Origin: Pseudomonas botevensis | Lineage (GTDB): Bacteria; Pseudomonadota; Gammaproteobacteria; Pseudomonadales; Pseudomonadaceae | Direction: 5' to 3' | Assembly (NCBI RefSeq): GCF_019145475.1 | Contig: NZ_JAHTKI010000002.1 | Location: 1-64,000 of the forward strand | DNA length: 64,000 nt | Part shown: in pieces, positions 44,027-52,758 of the stretch | How the letters are laid out: the number at the start of each line of letters is the position of its first letter | How positions within the stretch are numbered: the first letter of the stretch is position 1 | Made by a program: the position numbers and the translations under genes | Notes under the pieces: model-generated | Database searches by the model: none | The model's input: only the letters and a program-made list of their open reading frames with translations | What the model was told of the DNA's origin: nothing

Positions 44027-45337
44027 TCAGCCGGCTTCGAAACGCGAGGCCGGTGGCGGCGCGGCTTCGCCGCTCAAGGCATCGACCATCGGCGGATGTT
44101 CCTGGGCTGCCTGGCGCAAGTCTTCGGTGACCCGCAGTTCCGCACCGGTCGGCGAGAACGTCGCCGCTGCCGCGAACGGCGCCGGATTGGCCGGCACCGG
44201 GCGCTTGCCTCGGCGCCAGAGGAAGAACATCACCATCCCCAGGTTGACCAGCGCAAAGGCCCAGAACAGGCCGGTTTCGCCGTGAGCATTCATTGCCGGG
44301 GAAATCAGCAGCGGACTCATGGCCGAGCCCAGCGAGTTGATCAGCAGCATGCCCTGGATCATCGGCACCAGCGTCTCGACCGGGGCGCGGTCGGCGGCGT
44401 GGCTGACCGCCACCGGGTACAACGCGAAGATCCCGCCGCCCAGCAGGAACAACATTGCCGCGAGCATCGCCGAGGACAACGGCACCAGCACGATCACCAG
44501 CGATAGCACGGTGCAAACCGCACAGAGCACGGTCAGCACTTGCAGGCGATCCTTGCGGTCGGACCAACGCCCGACCGGGTATTGCAGCAACATCGCGCCG
44601 AGGATCGTCCAGGCCATCATGTTGCCGACTTCGCCGATGTTCAGGCCGATGCGTTGCAGGTACAGCGGCAGCAGGGTGTAGACCGCCGCGATGGTCACGC
44701 CGGAGCCGAAGCAACCGACCAGCCCGGTCGGCGACACACCCAGCAGCGCCCGAGGCTTGAGCGGCTCGACCTGTTCCAGCAGCGGCGAGACGCGCGGCAG
44801 GATCACGATCGGCAGCACCGAGAGGGTCGCGAGCATGCCCGCGACCATGAACGGCGCGCCGTCGCTCAGACCGGTGATCTTGCCGAGGAAGGCCTGGCCG
44901 AGCACGCCGGCGCCGTAGAGGACGATCATGTACAGCGCGAGCAGGCGGCCACGGATCTTCGCGTCGCCGGCCAGCAGCAGCCAGCTTTCGATCACCAGAA
45001 ACACGCCCACCGTCGCCCAGCCGTTGATCAGACGCAGGACGAGCCAGCCCCAGGTGTCATAAAACAGCCCTTGCAGGAGGATGGTCGCGGCGATCAGCGA
45101 AGCGAAGCTGCTGTAGGCGCGGATATGGCCGATGCGCAGGATCAGCCGGTCGTTGAAGATCGCGCCGAGGGTCAGGCCGATGAAATAGCCGGAGGACACC
45201 AGGCCGATCATCGTCGCCGATTCGCCGGCGGCGCCCAGGCGCAGGGTGGTCAGGGAAGACAGAAAACCGTTGCCCAACGCAACAATGAACAGCCCGAGCA
45301 GGGGCGCCAGCGCCATGGCCAGCAAACGCGGTGTCAT
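44027..45337 (-). CDS. MFS transporter, YcaD-like
   Basis: A 436-residue carrier with about 12 membrane segments. Features are an early N-D-R-L-I-L-R-I-G-H-I-R cytoplasmic loop (degenerate MFS motif A), L-I-N-G-W-A-T-V-G-V-F-L-V-I-E-S-W-L, and F-G-S-G-V-T-I-A-A-V-Y-T-L-L-P-L-Y. The W-A-T-x-G-x-x-x-V-x-E-S-W pattern is a mark of the YcaD-like group. The last 40 residues are a Pro/Ala-rich cytoplasmic tail. Substrate unknown. Transcribed alone. Confidence 0.82.
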   Translation of the reverse strand: MTPRLLAMALAPLLGLFIVALGNGFLSSLTTLRLGAAGESATMIGLVSSGYFIGLTLGAIFNDRLILRIGHIRAYSSFASLIAATILLQGLFYDTWGWLVLRLINGWATVGVFLVIESWLLLAGDAKIRGRLLALYMIVLYGAGVLGQAFLGKITGLSDGAPFMVAGMLATLSVLPIVILPRVSPLLEQVEPLKPRALLGVSPTGLVGCFGSGVTIAAVYTLLPLYLQRIGLNIGEVGNMMAWTILGAMLLQYPVGRWSDRKDRLQVLTVLCAVCTVLSLVIVLVPLSSAMLAAMLFLLGGGIFALYPVAVSHAADRAPVETLVPMIQGMLLINSLGSAMSPLLISPAMNAHGETGLFWAFALVNLGMVMFFLWRRGKRPVPANPAPFAAAATFSPTGAELRVTEDLRQAAQEHPPMVDALSGEAAPPPASRFEAG

Positions 45338-45688
45338 AAAAACCTCAAGTGATCGAACAGCGGAACGTGCGCCTCTGCGCAAGCGCGTGCCAAGCCGAAG
45401 TGTGTTGTGGGCAAACGTCGGCCGAACGGGCAGGACGGTTGAGCCGGGCACACTGCGGATGAGTGGTCGGCTGTTCAAACTTGGGTGTTGTCATGGCTGC
45501 GGGCAGGCACCGGTCCGGCGACTGCAAGAGGAGGCGCGATTTTAAGCCTTGTGCGGTATTTGCCAAGGTGCGGCGCCTGCGGCGTTGGGACGCACCCCCT
45601 CACTCCGGCCCTCTCCCAATCTGCACGCCCGTGCCGGTTGGGGCGAATTGCATTCATTCCCGAGTATTTTGTCCGTCCGGCGGTTAGC
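45338..45688. other. 351-base divergent intergenic region
   Basis: Lies between the MFS gene (minus) and the DJ-1/AraC gene (plus) and holds no credible gene. At 45597-45617 it has a half copy of the CCCTCAC...CCCTCTCCC repeat family. A GTCCGTCCGGCGG stretch precedes the DJ-1/AraC start. Promoters for both genes should be here but were not resolved. Confidence 0.55.
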
Positions 45689-46759
45689 ATGACGACCTAT
45701 CCTTGCACTGAACGACCTGTTCCAACGACATCGACGGACCGCATCTTGATCGAACGACGCCAATTCAGCGGTGGCATGAAGGGTAAGAACCTTCGCTACC
45801 TCAACGAGTCAACCTCCGGGCCAGGCCGCACGACCCGCGCGGGGTTTGTGCTGCTTGAGCATTTTTCCCTGCCGGCCTTCACCCAGTCGCTGGATACCCT
45901 GGTGACTGCGAACCTGCTGCGCCCCGGCCTGTTTTCGTCGCGCACCTTCGGCCTTGCCGATGGCGAAGTCATCAGTGACCTCGGGTTGGTGATTCGCCCG
46001 GATGCGCGGCTTGACGCGAGTGCGCTGGGAGAGCTCGATCTGCTGGTGATCTGCGGCGGTTACCGCACCGAGCTGAAGGCCTCGGATGAGTTCGTCGCGT
46101 TGCTGAAAACGGCGGCGGAGGCGGGGATCTTGCTCGCGGGGTTGTGGAACGGCGCGTGGTTCCTGGGGCGGGCCGGGGTACTGGAAGGCTACCGCTGCGC
46201 GATCCACCCGGAGCATCGGCCGGCGCTGGCGGAGATTTCCAAGGCGACCCAGGTCAGCAGCGAACCCTATGTGATCGACCGCGACCGCCTGACCGCATCG
46301 AGTCCGTCCGGGGCCTTTCACATGGCGCTGGACTGGATCAAGAGCCTGCATGACAAGGCGCTGGTCGAGGGTATCGAGGACATTCTGGCGTTCGAGGAAT
46401 CGCGCTATCGGCGGATCAAACCGACCGAGAACATTTGCGTCAGCGCGCCGCTGCGCGAAGTGGTCAAGCTGATGGACGCCAACCTCGAAGAGCCGCTGGA
46501 GCTGGAGCAACTGGCGGTGTATGCCGGGCGTTCCCGGCGCCAGCTCGAACGGTTGTTCAAGGAGCAACTGGGCACCACGCCGCAGCGTTACTACATGGAA
46601 TTGCGCATCACCGAAGCCCGGCGATTGCTGCAACACACCGAGCTGTCGCAAGTGGACGTGCTGGTGGCTTGCGGGTTTGTCTCGCCGAGCCATTTCAGCA
46701 AATGCTACAGCGCCTATTTCGGTTATCGCCCGTCCAAGGAAAAACGGCTGGTCAAGTGA
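45689..46759 (+). CDS. GlxA-type regulator: DJ-1/PfpI domain plus AraC DNA-binding domain
   Basis: A 356-residue regulator. Residues of about 50-220 form a class I amidotransferase-like (DJ-1/PfpI) domain with L-D-L-L-V-I-C-G-G-Y, and L-W-N-G-A-W-F-L-G where the usual Cys elbow is replaced by N-G. The last 110 residues are the AraC helix-turn-helix pair (Y-A-G-R-S-R-R-Q-L-E-R-L-F-K and G-F-V-S-P-S-H-F-S-K-C-Y). The family includes regulators of arginine, carnitine and glycine-betaine use. ATG 45689 is the best start; upstream sequence in frame is not protein-like. The target is unclear. Confidence 0.85.
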   Translation: MTTYPCTERPVPTTSTDRILIERRQFSGGMKGKNLRYLNESTSGPGRTTRAGFVLLEHFSLPAFTQSLDTLVTANLLRPGLFSSRTFGLADGEVISDLGLVIRPDARLDASALGELDLLVICGGYRTELKASDEFVALLKTAAEAGILLAGLWNGAWFLGRAGVLEGYRCAIHPEHRPALAEISKATQVSSEPYVIDRDRLTASSPSGAFHMALDWIKSLHDKALVEGIEDILAFEESRYRRIKPTENICVSAPLREVVKLMDANLEEPLELEQLAVYAGRSRRQLERLFKEQLGTTPQRYYMELRITEARRLLQHTELSQVDVLVACGFVSPSHFSKCYSAYFGYRPSKEKRLVK

Positions 46760-46772
46760 CCCGCCGTTTTTT
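46739..46772. terminator. terminator overlapping the end of the DJ-1/AraC gene
   Basis: AAAAACGGC (inside the last codons) pairs with GCCGTTTTTT past the stop, giving a 9-bp stem with a T-run. It can serve both convergent genes. Confidence 0.8.
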
Positions 46773-46781
46773 GCGCAAGCG

Positions 46782-47846
46782 TCAGAGGTGGTCGGCGTCG
46801 ATGATCGCCTTGGCGAACGCCTGCGGATCTTCCTGCGGCAGGTTGTGGCCGATGCCGCCGTCGATCAGGCGGAACTGGTACTTGCCGGTGAAGCGCTTGG
46901 CGTAGTCCTCGGGCGCCGGGTGCGGCGCACCGTTGGCATCGCCTTCCAGGGTGATGGTCGGCACGCTGATGGACGGCGCGGTCGCCAGTTTCTGTTCCAG
47001 CACCTCATACCGGCTTTCGCCCTGCACCAGGCCCAGACGCCAGCGGTAGTTGAACACCGTGATCGCGACGTGATCCGGGTTCTGCAACGCTTTGGCGCTG
47101 CGGTCATAGGTGGCGTCGTCGAACGCCCATTTCGGTGAGGCCAGTTGCCAGATCAGCTTGGCGAAGTCGTGGGTGTTTTTCGCGTAACCGGCTTCACCCC
47201 GCTCGGTGGCGAAGTAGAACTGATACCACCATTGCAGTTCAGCCTTGGGCGGCAATGGTTTCTTGCCCGCCGCCTGGTTGCCGATCAGGTAACCGCTGAC
47301 CGACACCAGCGCCTTGACCCGCTCCGGCCACAACGCCGAGACGATATCCGCCGAACGCGCGCCCCAGTCGTAACCGCCGAGTACCGCCTGCTGGATCTTC
47401 AGCGCGTCCATGAAGTCGATGACATCACTGGCGAGCGCGGCGGGCTGGCCGTTGCGCACGGTTTTGTCGGAGAGGAAATGAGTGTCGCCATAACCCCGGG
47501 CGTAAGGCATCAGCACCCGATAACCCTTGGCCGCCAGCAACGGCGCCACTTGGTCGTAGCTATGAATGTCGTACGGCCAGCCGTGCAGCAGAATCACCAC
47601 CGGGCCATTGGCCGGACCGGTTTCGGCGTAGGCCACGTCAAGCACCCCGGCCTTGACGTGTTTCAGCGGGCCGAAGGGCAGGTCGGCGTTCACGCGGGCG
47701 GCAGGCTTGATTGCCTCAGGCGCGGCGGTCTGGGCGTTGGCGGCGCCCATCGCGCCGAATTGCAGCAGTGCGGTCGCCAGAATCGACAGCCCCAGCAGGC
47801 GGCGACGGCTATTGGCGGACGGCGAGGTGTGCAGTGCATTCTTCAT
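46782..47846 (-). CDS. secreted epoxide-hydrolase-like alpha/beta hydrolase
   Basis: A 354-residue exported hydrolase. The N-terminus has a twin-arginine-like S-R-R-R-L-L-G-L-S followed by a hydrophobic segment and A-N-A-Q-T, so Tat export is likely. The catalytic fold shows the oxyanion HGWPYDI, nucleophile Asp in GGYDWGAR (Asp instead of Ser, typical of epoxide hydrolases and dehalogenases) and the late His in G-I-G-H-N-L-P-Q-E. AAGGAGA precedes the ATG. It may open epoxides or dehalogenate. The substrate is unknown. Confidence 0.85.
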   Translation of the reverse strand: MKNALHTSPSANSRRRLLGLSILATALLQFGAMGAANAQTAAPEAIKPAARVNADLPFGPLKHVKAGVLDVAYAETGPANGPVVILLHGWPYDIHSYDQVAPLLAAKGYRVLMPYARGYGDTHFLSDKTVRNGQPAALASDVIDFMDALKIQQAVLGGYDWGARSADIVSALWPERVKALVSVSGYLIGNQAAGKKPLPPKAELQWWYQFYFATERGEAGYAKNTHDFAKLIWQLASPKWAFDDATYDRSAKALQNPDHVAITVFNYRWRLGLVQGESRYEVLEQKLATAPSISVPTITLEGDANGAPHPAPEDYAKRFTGKYQFRLIDGGIGHNLPQEDPQAFAKAIIDADHL

Positions 47847-48013
47847 GGGAAGTCTCCTTTGCGATCGACGGGGGCGGGGTCCGGCTGAACCCTTCAAACC
47901 TGGACGCCAGTAAAGCCCGACGACGTATCCGGGCTGTTTCAGATTCCCTCGCAAAATGCCGACGACTGTATCCCCGCCAGGTTCGTACACACTGCGATAC
48001 AAACCCCGGGCAG

Positions 48014-48041
48014 AAAAAAGCCCCGAATAATCGGGGCTTCG
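48014..48041 (-). terminator. terminator of the small PLD-N-like gene
   Basis: On the minus strand GCCCCGA-TTAT-TCGGGGC is followed by TTTTTT. Confidence 0.88.
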
Positions 48042-48058
48042 CCATTTATGTTTTGCGC

Positions 48059-48253
48059 TTATGCCTGCGTGACATGCTTGGGCCCGGCCAACGCCCAGGC
48101 GATCAGTCCGATCAATGGCACAAACACGATGAACACGATCCATACGCCCTTGTCGCTCGATTTCCCTGCGCTCTTGCGCACCCGATTGATGGCCCATAAC
48201 TCGATGAGCAACAACACGACTGCCAGAACGATCCACGTGGTTTCGATATGCAT
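48059..48253 (-). CDS. small PLDc_N-type membrane protein
   Basis: A 64-residue protein with two membrane helices (T-W-I-V-L-A-V-V-L-L-L-I-E-L-W-A and V-W-I-V-F-I-V-F-V-P-L-I-G-L-I-A-W) and a K-S-A-G-K-S-S-D-K loop. This is the PLD-nuclease N-terminal-like motif found alone as small proteins. No enzyme domain is attached. GGAGG lies before the ATG. Function unknown, membrane location clear. Confidence 0.8.
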   Translation of the reverse strand: MHIETTWIVLAVVLLLIELWAINRVRKSAGKSSDKGVWIVFIVFVPLIGLIAWALAGPKHVTQA

Positions 48254-48453
48254 GAGCTACCTCCTGATGGTCTGTTCGTTAGGCGGGCTCGTGGGGGTGG
48301 GGTTCATTAAATTTGCCGGTTGCTGTCGGCCTCGACGCCTGCATGAAGCCAGGACTGTCGTCGCAATCATTTGAATTTCCGCGCAGACCCCGACAGAATC
48401 GCGCCCCGATCCGACCCTGGTTGCGGGTCATCCAAGGTTGAGTGAGGTTGCGG

Positions 48454-49146
48454 TTGAACGAACAGACATTGTCCCGGCGCCTGGAGCGCGTGGCGGCGCA
48501 TGTGCCGGCCGGTGCGCGGCTGGCCGATATTGGCTCGGATCATGGTTATCTGCCGGTGGCGCTGATGCGCCGTGGCGCGATCGCGGCGGCGGTGGCCGGT
48601 GAGGTGGCGTTGACGCCGTTTCGCGCGGCTCAACGTACTGTGCGCGAGAACGACCTGGACGAACAGATCAGCGTGCGTCACGCCAGCGGTCTGGCGGCAA
48701 TCGAACCGGACGACCGCATCACCGCCATCAGCCTCTGCGGCATGGGCGGTGAAACCATCCGCGACATCCTCGACAGCGGCAAGGCGCGCCTGAGCGGCGA
48801 GGAGCGGCTGATCCTGCAACCCAACGGTGGCGAGCAACCGCTGCGTCTGTGGCTGATGGAGAACGGCTACCGCATCCTCTGCGAGGAAGTGCTGCGGGAA
48901 AATCGCTTCGACTACGAAATCATCGTCGCCGAGCGTGACGGGCCGGTGATGTACAGCGCCGAGGAACTGTACTTCGGGCCGTTGCAAATGCAGGCGCGCA
49001 GTCCGGCGTTTGTGCAGAAATGGCAGCGTATGTTGCTCTTGAAGCGCCAGACGCTGGCCCAATTCGCCAAGGCTCGAAAAGTACCCGAGGACAAGGCAAA
49101 GGACATTGCGCGGCAGGCTGAGTGGATCAGTGAACTGTTGGCTTGA
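48454..49146 (+). CDS. tRNA (adenine-N1)-methyltransferase, TrmK-like
   Basis: A 230-residue class I methyltransferase of the TrmK family (m1A22 in tRNA). The SAM motif ADIGSDHGYLP, the inner G-M-G-G-E-T-I, and L-Q-P-N-G-G-E-Q-P-L-R-L-W-L are intact. TrmK homologues in gram-negative bacteria have not all been tested, so the exact target is uncertain. TTG at 48454 (T-L-N-E-Q) is preferred as start since GAGG lies a few bases before it; a GTG at 48442 is in frame too. Single gene. Confidence 0.82.
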   Translation: MNEQTLSRRLERVAAHVPAGARLADIGSDHGYLPVALMRRGAIAAAVAGEVALTPFRAAQRTVRENDLDEQISVRHASGLAAIEPDDRITAISLCGMGGETIRDILDSGKARLSGEERLILQPNGGEQPLRLWLMENGYRILCEEVLRENRFDYEIIVAERDGPVMYSAEELYFGPLQMQARSPAFVQKWQRMLLLKRQTLAQFAKARKVPEDKAKDIARQAEWISELLA

Positions 49147-49150
49147 GCTG

Positions 49151-49855
49151 TTACCCGATGGGAGCATCCGCCGGCTCAAAGCGATCGGACGTGTCCATCC
49201 GCACATTGCGCAGGCCGACGGTTTGCAGATGCGACGCATACAGCGGCTCTGCAAAGTAACTGATCAGAATGCAGCGTCGACGCCCACCGCTCGCGTTCAG
49301 ACTGCCGGCATGCACCAGGTCGGCATCGAACACCAGGATGTCGCCCGCCGCGCCTGAAAGCTGCACTGATCGCGATTCGTCATTGAAGTCGTCCGGCGGC
49401 GCTCCCGGCTCCGGACGGTGGCTGCCAGGGACAATCCGTGTCGCGCCGTTCTCGGGGCCGTAGTCGTCGAAGTAGGCGAGGGCGTTGACGATGTCGCCGG
49501 GTCGTTGCGCCGACAAGTCGCGGTGCAACTGTTGATGACCGCCGCCAGCCACCGGCTCGCGACCTTCCACCTGCGAGAGAAAGAACCGCTCGCCAATCAA
49601 CTCGCCTACCACCGCCAGCAATGGCGGCAGACGACAGACCGCCTGAATCCGCGAGTCCACATCCAGTTGCGAATGGCGCCAGTCGACGCCACGGGGCACC
49701 GGCCATTGATTCGACGGCTTCACGCCGGCATCGAACGTGGCCCGCAGGTCAGCCAGCCATGCGCCGGGGATTGCCTGACGGAGCAGGGCATAGCCGTTTT
49801 GGTGGAGGTGTTCGCGGTCACTTGATTTGCGTCGGATCTCCGATAGCCCAGGCAA
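49151..49855 (-). CDS. phytanoyl-CoA dioxygenase (PhyH) family protein
   Basis: A protein of about 234 residues of the Fe(II)/2-oxoglutarate oxygenase class. The iron motif H-x-D is QLHRDLS, and the distal His and 2-oxoglutarate Arg are in L-V-H-A-G-S-L-N and G-G-R-R-R-C-I. G-A-T-R-I-V-P-G-S-H is the PhyH signature. The start is uncertain: TTG 49855 overlaps the upstream aldo/keto reductase gene, and no ATG is well placed. It would hydroxylate a small substrate, unknown here. Confidence 0.78.
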   Translation of the reverse strand: MPGLSEIRRKSSDREHLHQNGYALLRQAIPGAWLADLRATFDAGVKPSNQWPVPRGVDWRHSQLDVDSRIQAVCRLPPLLAVVGELIGERFFLSQVEGREPVAGGGHQQLHRDLSAQRPGDIVNALAYFDDYGPENGATRIVPGSHRPEPGAPPDDFNDESRSVQLSGAAGDILVFDADLVHAGSLNASGGRRRCILISYFAEPLYASHLQTVGLRNVRMDTSDRFEPADAPIG

Positions 49856-50732
49856 TTCCGTTTCCTCGGTCCAGTGACGTGATAAACGCCATGTCGTGTG
49901 GGTCGATGCTGAACCCGAAAATATCAAGGTTCTGGCGCATACGGATGGGGTTCAGGCTTTTGGGCAGCACCGCGTACCCATTCTGGACGCCCCACCTCAG
50001 AAGCAACTGTGCCTCGGAAACCGCGTATTTGGCCGCCATGTTCTTGAATACATCGGTGTCGGCCGACGATTCCTTTGGTTTTGCGCTGTCCTGTCCCGCA
50101 CCGGTTCGCCAGGTGGAGAGTGGCGCCAGACTACTATAGGCAATCGGCGAAATTTCACTGGCCTTCATGTAGGCAAGCAGGTCGGGTTTCTGCGACCAGG
50201 GATGCAGTTCGATCTGGTTGGCGTCCGGCGCCGGGAGTCCGGCGAGTTTGATTTCCTCCAGATGGTCCTGATTGAAATTGCTCACCCCCACGGCCCGCAC
50301 CTTCCCCGCACGCTTGAGTTGCAGAAGGGCGTCCCACTGCTCGATGCGCTTTTCGCCACCGTGCGGTGAGTGAATCAGATACAGGTCGATGTAATCGAGG
50401 CCCAGGCGTTTCAGGCTGGCCTCGAATTCAGCGATGGTTTCCGAGGCGGACTTCGGCGACTCACCCCAGCCTGGATTGCCAGGCCAGAGTTTGGTCGTGA
50501 CGAAAATGTCTGAACGCTTGAGACGGGCGGATTTCAGCCCCTCCTGAACACCTTCGCCGGTGCCGGTTTCGTTCTCGTAAACCGAGGCGGTATCGATATG
50601 TCGGTAACCGCATTCAATGGCGTCCGACACCGCTTTGGCGGTATCCGCCGGGGGAATGAGATAAGTCCCGAACCCGACGGCGGGAATCTGTACGCTTTCA
50701 TTGATGGGAAAGGTGTTCGGCGAAGCGCTCAT
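49818..50732 (-). CDS. aldo/keto reductase, DkgA-like
   Basis: A 304-residue NADPH-dependent reductase. The tetrad is visible: Asp and Tyr in I-D-T-A-S-V-Y-E-N-E, Lys in T-T-K-L-W, and His in L-I-H-S-P-H-G. G-V-S-N-F-N and L-P-K-S-L-N-P-I-R are the family's further motifs. It reduces an aldehyde or ketone to an alcohol. It is followed by the PhyH-like gene with overlap and preceded by the small barrel protein gene, so the three probably form an operon. Confidence 0.9.
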   Translation of the reverse strand: MSASPNTFPINESVQIPAVGFGTYLIPPADTAKAVSDAIECGYRHIDTASVYENETGTGEGVQEGLKSARLKRSDIFVTTKLWPGNPGWGESPKSASETIAEFEASLKRLGLDYIDLYLIHSPHGGEKRIEQWDALLQLKRAGKVRAVGVSNFNQDHLEEIKLAGLPAPDANQIELHPWSQKPDLLAYMKASEISPIAYSSLAPLSTWRTGAGQDSAKPKESSADTDVFKNMAAKYAVSEAQLLLRWGVQNGYAVLPKSLNPIRMRQNLDIFGFSIDPHDMAFITSLDRGNGIAWAIGDPTQIK

Positions 50733-50766
50733 GACGTGCCCTCACAGGGGTAAAAACGATTGTTTT

Positions 50767-51060
50767 TTACGATGGCTTGAACAGGTTTTCCCAGCCCAGG
50801 AAAGGTCCGAGCGGGATGATGTCCCAGTCGATGAAACCGAACTTCGCCAACGGGAAATCGAGCAACACTTGGCGGGCTTCTTCCGTCGAGTCGCACTCGG
50901 CGATGATTGCCACACCCGGCCGGTCCTTTCGAAAGTAAATGTCGCGAATGAACTCACTCTTGTAGAGCTTCCACGCGTGAACCACTTCATCGAGCAGATG
51001 AGCGCTGAATTGTTCGTGGTTCACATCCGGCAGCGGGACATCAAGACAGATCATTTTCAT
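50767..51060 (-). CDS. small dimeric alpha-beta barrel protein, muconolactone isomerase/YciI-like
   Basis: A 97-residue protein with a ferredoxin-like pattern: M-K-M-I-C-L-D-V-P, helix H-A-W-K-L-Y, F-I-R-D-I-Y-F-R-K-D-R-P-G strand, E-A-R-Q-V-L-L-D-F-P helix and a closing I-P-L-G-P-F strand. This fold is shared by muconolactone isomerase-like, YciI and related small enzymes. A specific reaction cannot be assigned. It lies 34 bases upstream of the aldo/keto reductase. Confidence 0.65.
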   Translation of the reverse strand: MKMICLDVPLPDVNHEQFSAHLLDEVVHAWKLYKSEFIRDIYFRKDRPGVAIIAECDSTEEARQVLLDFPLAKFGFIDWDIIPLGPFLGWENLFKPS

Positions 51061-51101
51061 GAGGAATACCTGGAGTCATGCAAGGGGCTGGCGGGCTTTT
51101 G

Positions 51102-51656
51102 TCACGCGGCAGGAGTCAGGCGGCTGACCTGCTCGGCGACGCGCTGCCCGAGGTACGCGGCGGTTTCGAGATCGCTGGTGATCGGTGAAATGTCGGGCGA
51201 AACGTCATCGGATTGCGCCATGGCGCCCAGCCAGCTGCCCAATCGGTTGAGTTCGTTGGGGCCGCGTCCCGGGAACAGATCGAGACCGACCCACAACATC
51301 CCGTGCTGGGCCGCGAAGAGGGCCATGGTGATCAGCGAATTGAGTTTGTCGCCATTCTGCGCGCCGGAGTTGGTGAAGCCGGCAGCAACCTTGTTGCGCC
51401 AGGCCATGGGCGTCCAGGCCGTGCGGGTCGCGTCTTCCATGAACTGCTTCAAGCGCGCACTGACGGTTCCGTTGTAAGTCGCAGAGCCGAAAATCAGGGC
51501 GTCGCTTTCGGCCAGGGCGTCCCACGAGATTTCGTCAGTACCGACGGCGATCAATCGGGCCTTGGCGCCCGTTACACGCTCCACCCCCTTCGCGGCCGCT
51601 TCGGCCTGCTTTTTAGTGTGGCCGTAGCCGCTGTCGTAAACGATGGATACCAACAC
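51102..51656 (-). CDS. WrbA-like flavodoxin-fold quinone reductase
   Basis: A 184-residue flavodoxin-fold protein. It begins L-V-S-I-V-Y-D-S-G-Y-G-H-T-K-K, the FMN-phosphate loop, and has F-G-S-A-T-Y-N-G-T and F-T-N-S-G-A-Q-N-G-D, as in NAD(P)H:quinone oxidoreductases of the WrbA group. The start GTG 51656 follows GAGG and is the one that places the fold correctly; a longer frame upstream lacks homology. It diverges from the LysR gene at 51790, its likely regulator, and is probably the first gene of the minus-strand run to 49151. Confidence 0.85.
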   Translation of the reverse strand: MLVSIVYDSGYGHTKKQAEAAAKGVERVTGAKARLIAVGTDEISWDALAESDALIFGSATYNGTVSARLKQFMEDATRTAWTPMAWRNKVAAGFTNSGAQNGDKLNSLITMALFAAQHGMLWVGLDLFPGRGPNELNRLGSWLGAMAQSDDVSPDISPITSDLETAAYLGQRVAEQVSRLTPAA

Positions 51657-51789
51657 GGTGATGAACCTCGATAGTGAGTGATGCAGCGGATTTTCACTCG
51701 CCGCATTGCCTACCGGAAGAAAGGTACAGGTTGAACCACTCTCAATCTGAAGTTTAGAATCTGCCGCACAATCCACGGGGGAAGGGCGT

Positions 51790-52746
51790 ATGGATTCATC
51801 GCAACGCGTGCGTGCAATCGTCTCGTTCATCCAGGCCGTGGACGCCGGAAGCTTCGCCGCCGCCGGGCGAGTTCTGGGGCTGACTTCCGCCGCGATCAGC
51901 AAGAACGTCGCCAGCCTGGAAAAGTCGTTGGGGGTTCGCCTGATGAATCGCACGACCCGCTCTCTGACCTTGACCAGCGAGGGCGAGGGATTTCTGCGTC
52001 AGGCGCGAATAGCGCTGGAGGCACTCGACAGCGCGGTCGACATGATTGCCGCCCGCCGCGCGGTTCCCAGCGGCAAGGTTCGGATCTCGACCAGCGCGGC
52101 TTTCGGCAACGATCATCTGTTGCCGGCGCTTCCGGCGTTGCTCGCGCGCTACCCCGCGTTATCGATCGAGGTCGATTTTGATGACCGGATCGTCGATATC
52201 GTGAAGGAGGGCTATGACATCGTCATTCGCGGCGGCAGCATCGCGGACTCTGCCCTGGTGTCGCGGCCGGTGTGCAAGTTGAATGCGGTGTTGATCGCGT
52301 CGCCCGAATACCTCGAGGCTCACGGCACGCCGAAAACACCCTCAGACCTCAACAACCACCGGCTCATCGCGCGGCGCTTTCTGGGCGGGCGCGTTTCGCC
52401 CTGGATCTTCAAAGCGGCGGACGGCGCGCTGACGACCCTGGACCCCACGGACGTCGCGGTTCTCACGCTCTCCGGGCCGGAGGCATTGGTTCAAGCAGCG
52501 CGTGACCATGTCGGAATCGCCCAGGTCGGGGTGCATCTGGCGTGGGAGCATCTGCGCAATGGCTCGCTGAAAGTGCTGCTCCACGAACAGCATCAACCGG
52601 GCAATTACGAAATGGTCATGCAATACCCCCATCGCGCACTCATGGCCCCGCGAGGGCAGGTGACGGTGGATCACCTGCTCGCGGCGTTTTCGGGGGATGA
52701 GAACTTGCATGTCACGATCGAGTCGCTGGAGGCTTATGCGGTGTGA
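51790..52746 (+). CDS. LysR-family regulator
   Basis: A 318-residue LysR protein (helix-turn-helix G-S-F-A-A-A-G-R-V-L-G-L-T-S-A-A-I-S-K) with a normal effector domain. It is divergent from the flavodoxin/aldo-keto/PhyH run, which is its likely target. The next gene on the other side is convergent. Effector unknown. Confidence 0.88.
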   Translation: MDSSQRVRAIVSFIQAVDAGSFAAAGRVLGLTSAAISKNVASLEKSLGVRLMNRTTRSLTLTSEGEGFLRQARIALEALDSAVDMIAARRAVPSGKVRISTSAAFGNDHLLPALPALLARYPALSIEVDFDDRIVDIVKEGYDIVIRGGSIADSALVSRPVCKLNAVLIASPEYLEAHGTPKTPSDLNNHRLIARRFLGGRVSPWIFKAADGALTTLDPTDVAVLTLSGPEALVQAARDHVGIAQVGVHLAWEHLRNGSLKVLLHEQHQPGNYEMVMQYPHRALMAPRGQVTVDHLLAAFSGDENLHVTIESLEAYAV

Positions 52747-52758
52747 GTCCGCCGAGTC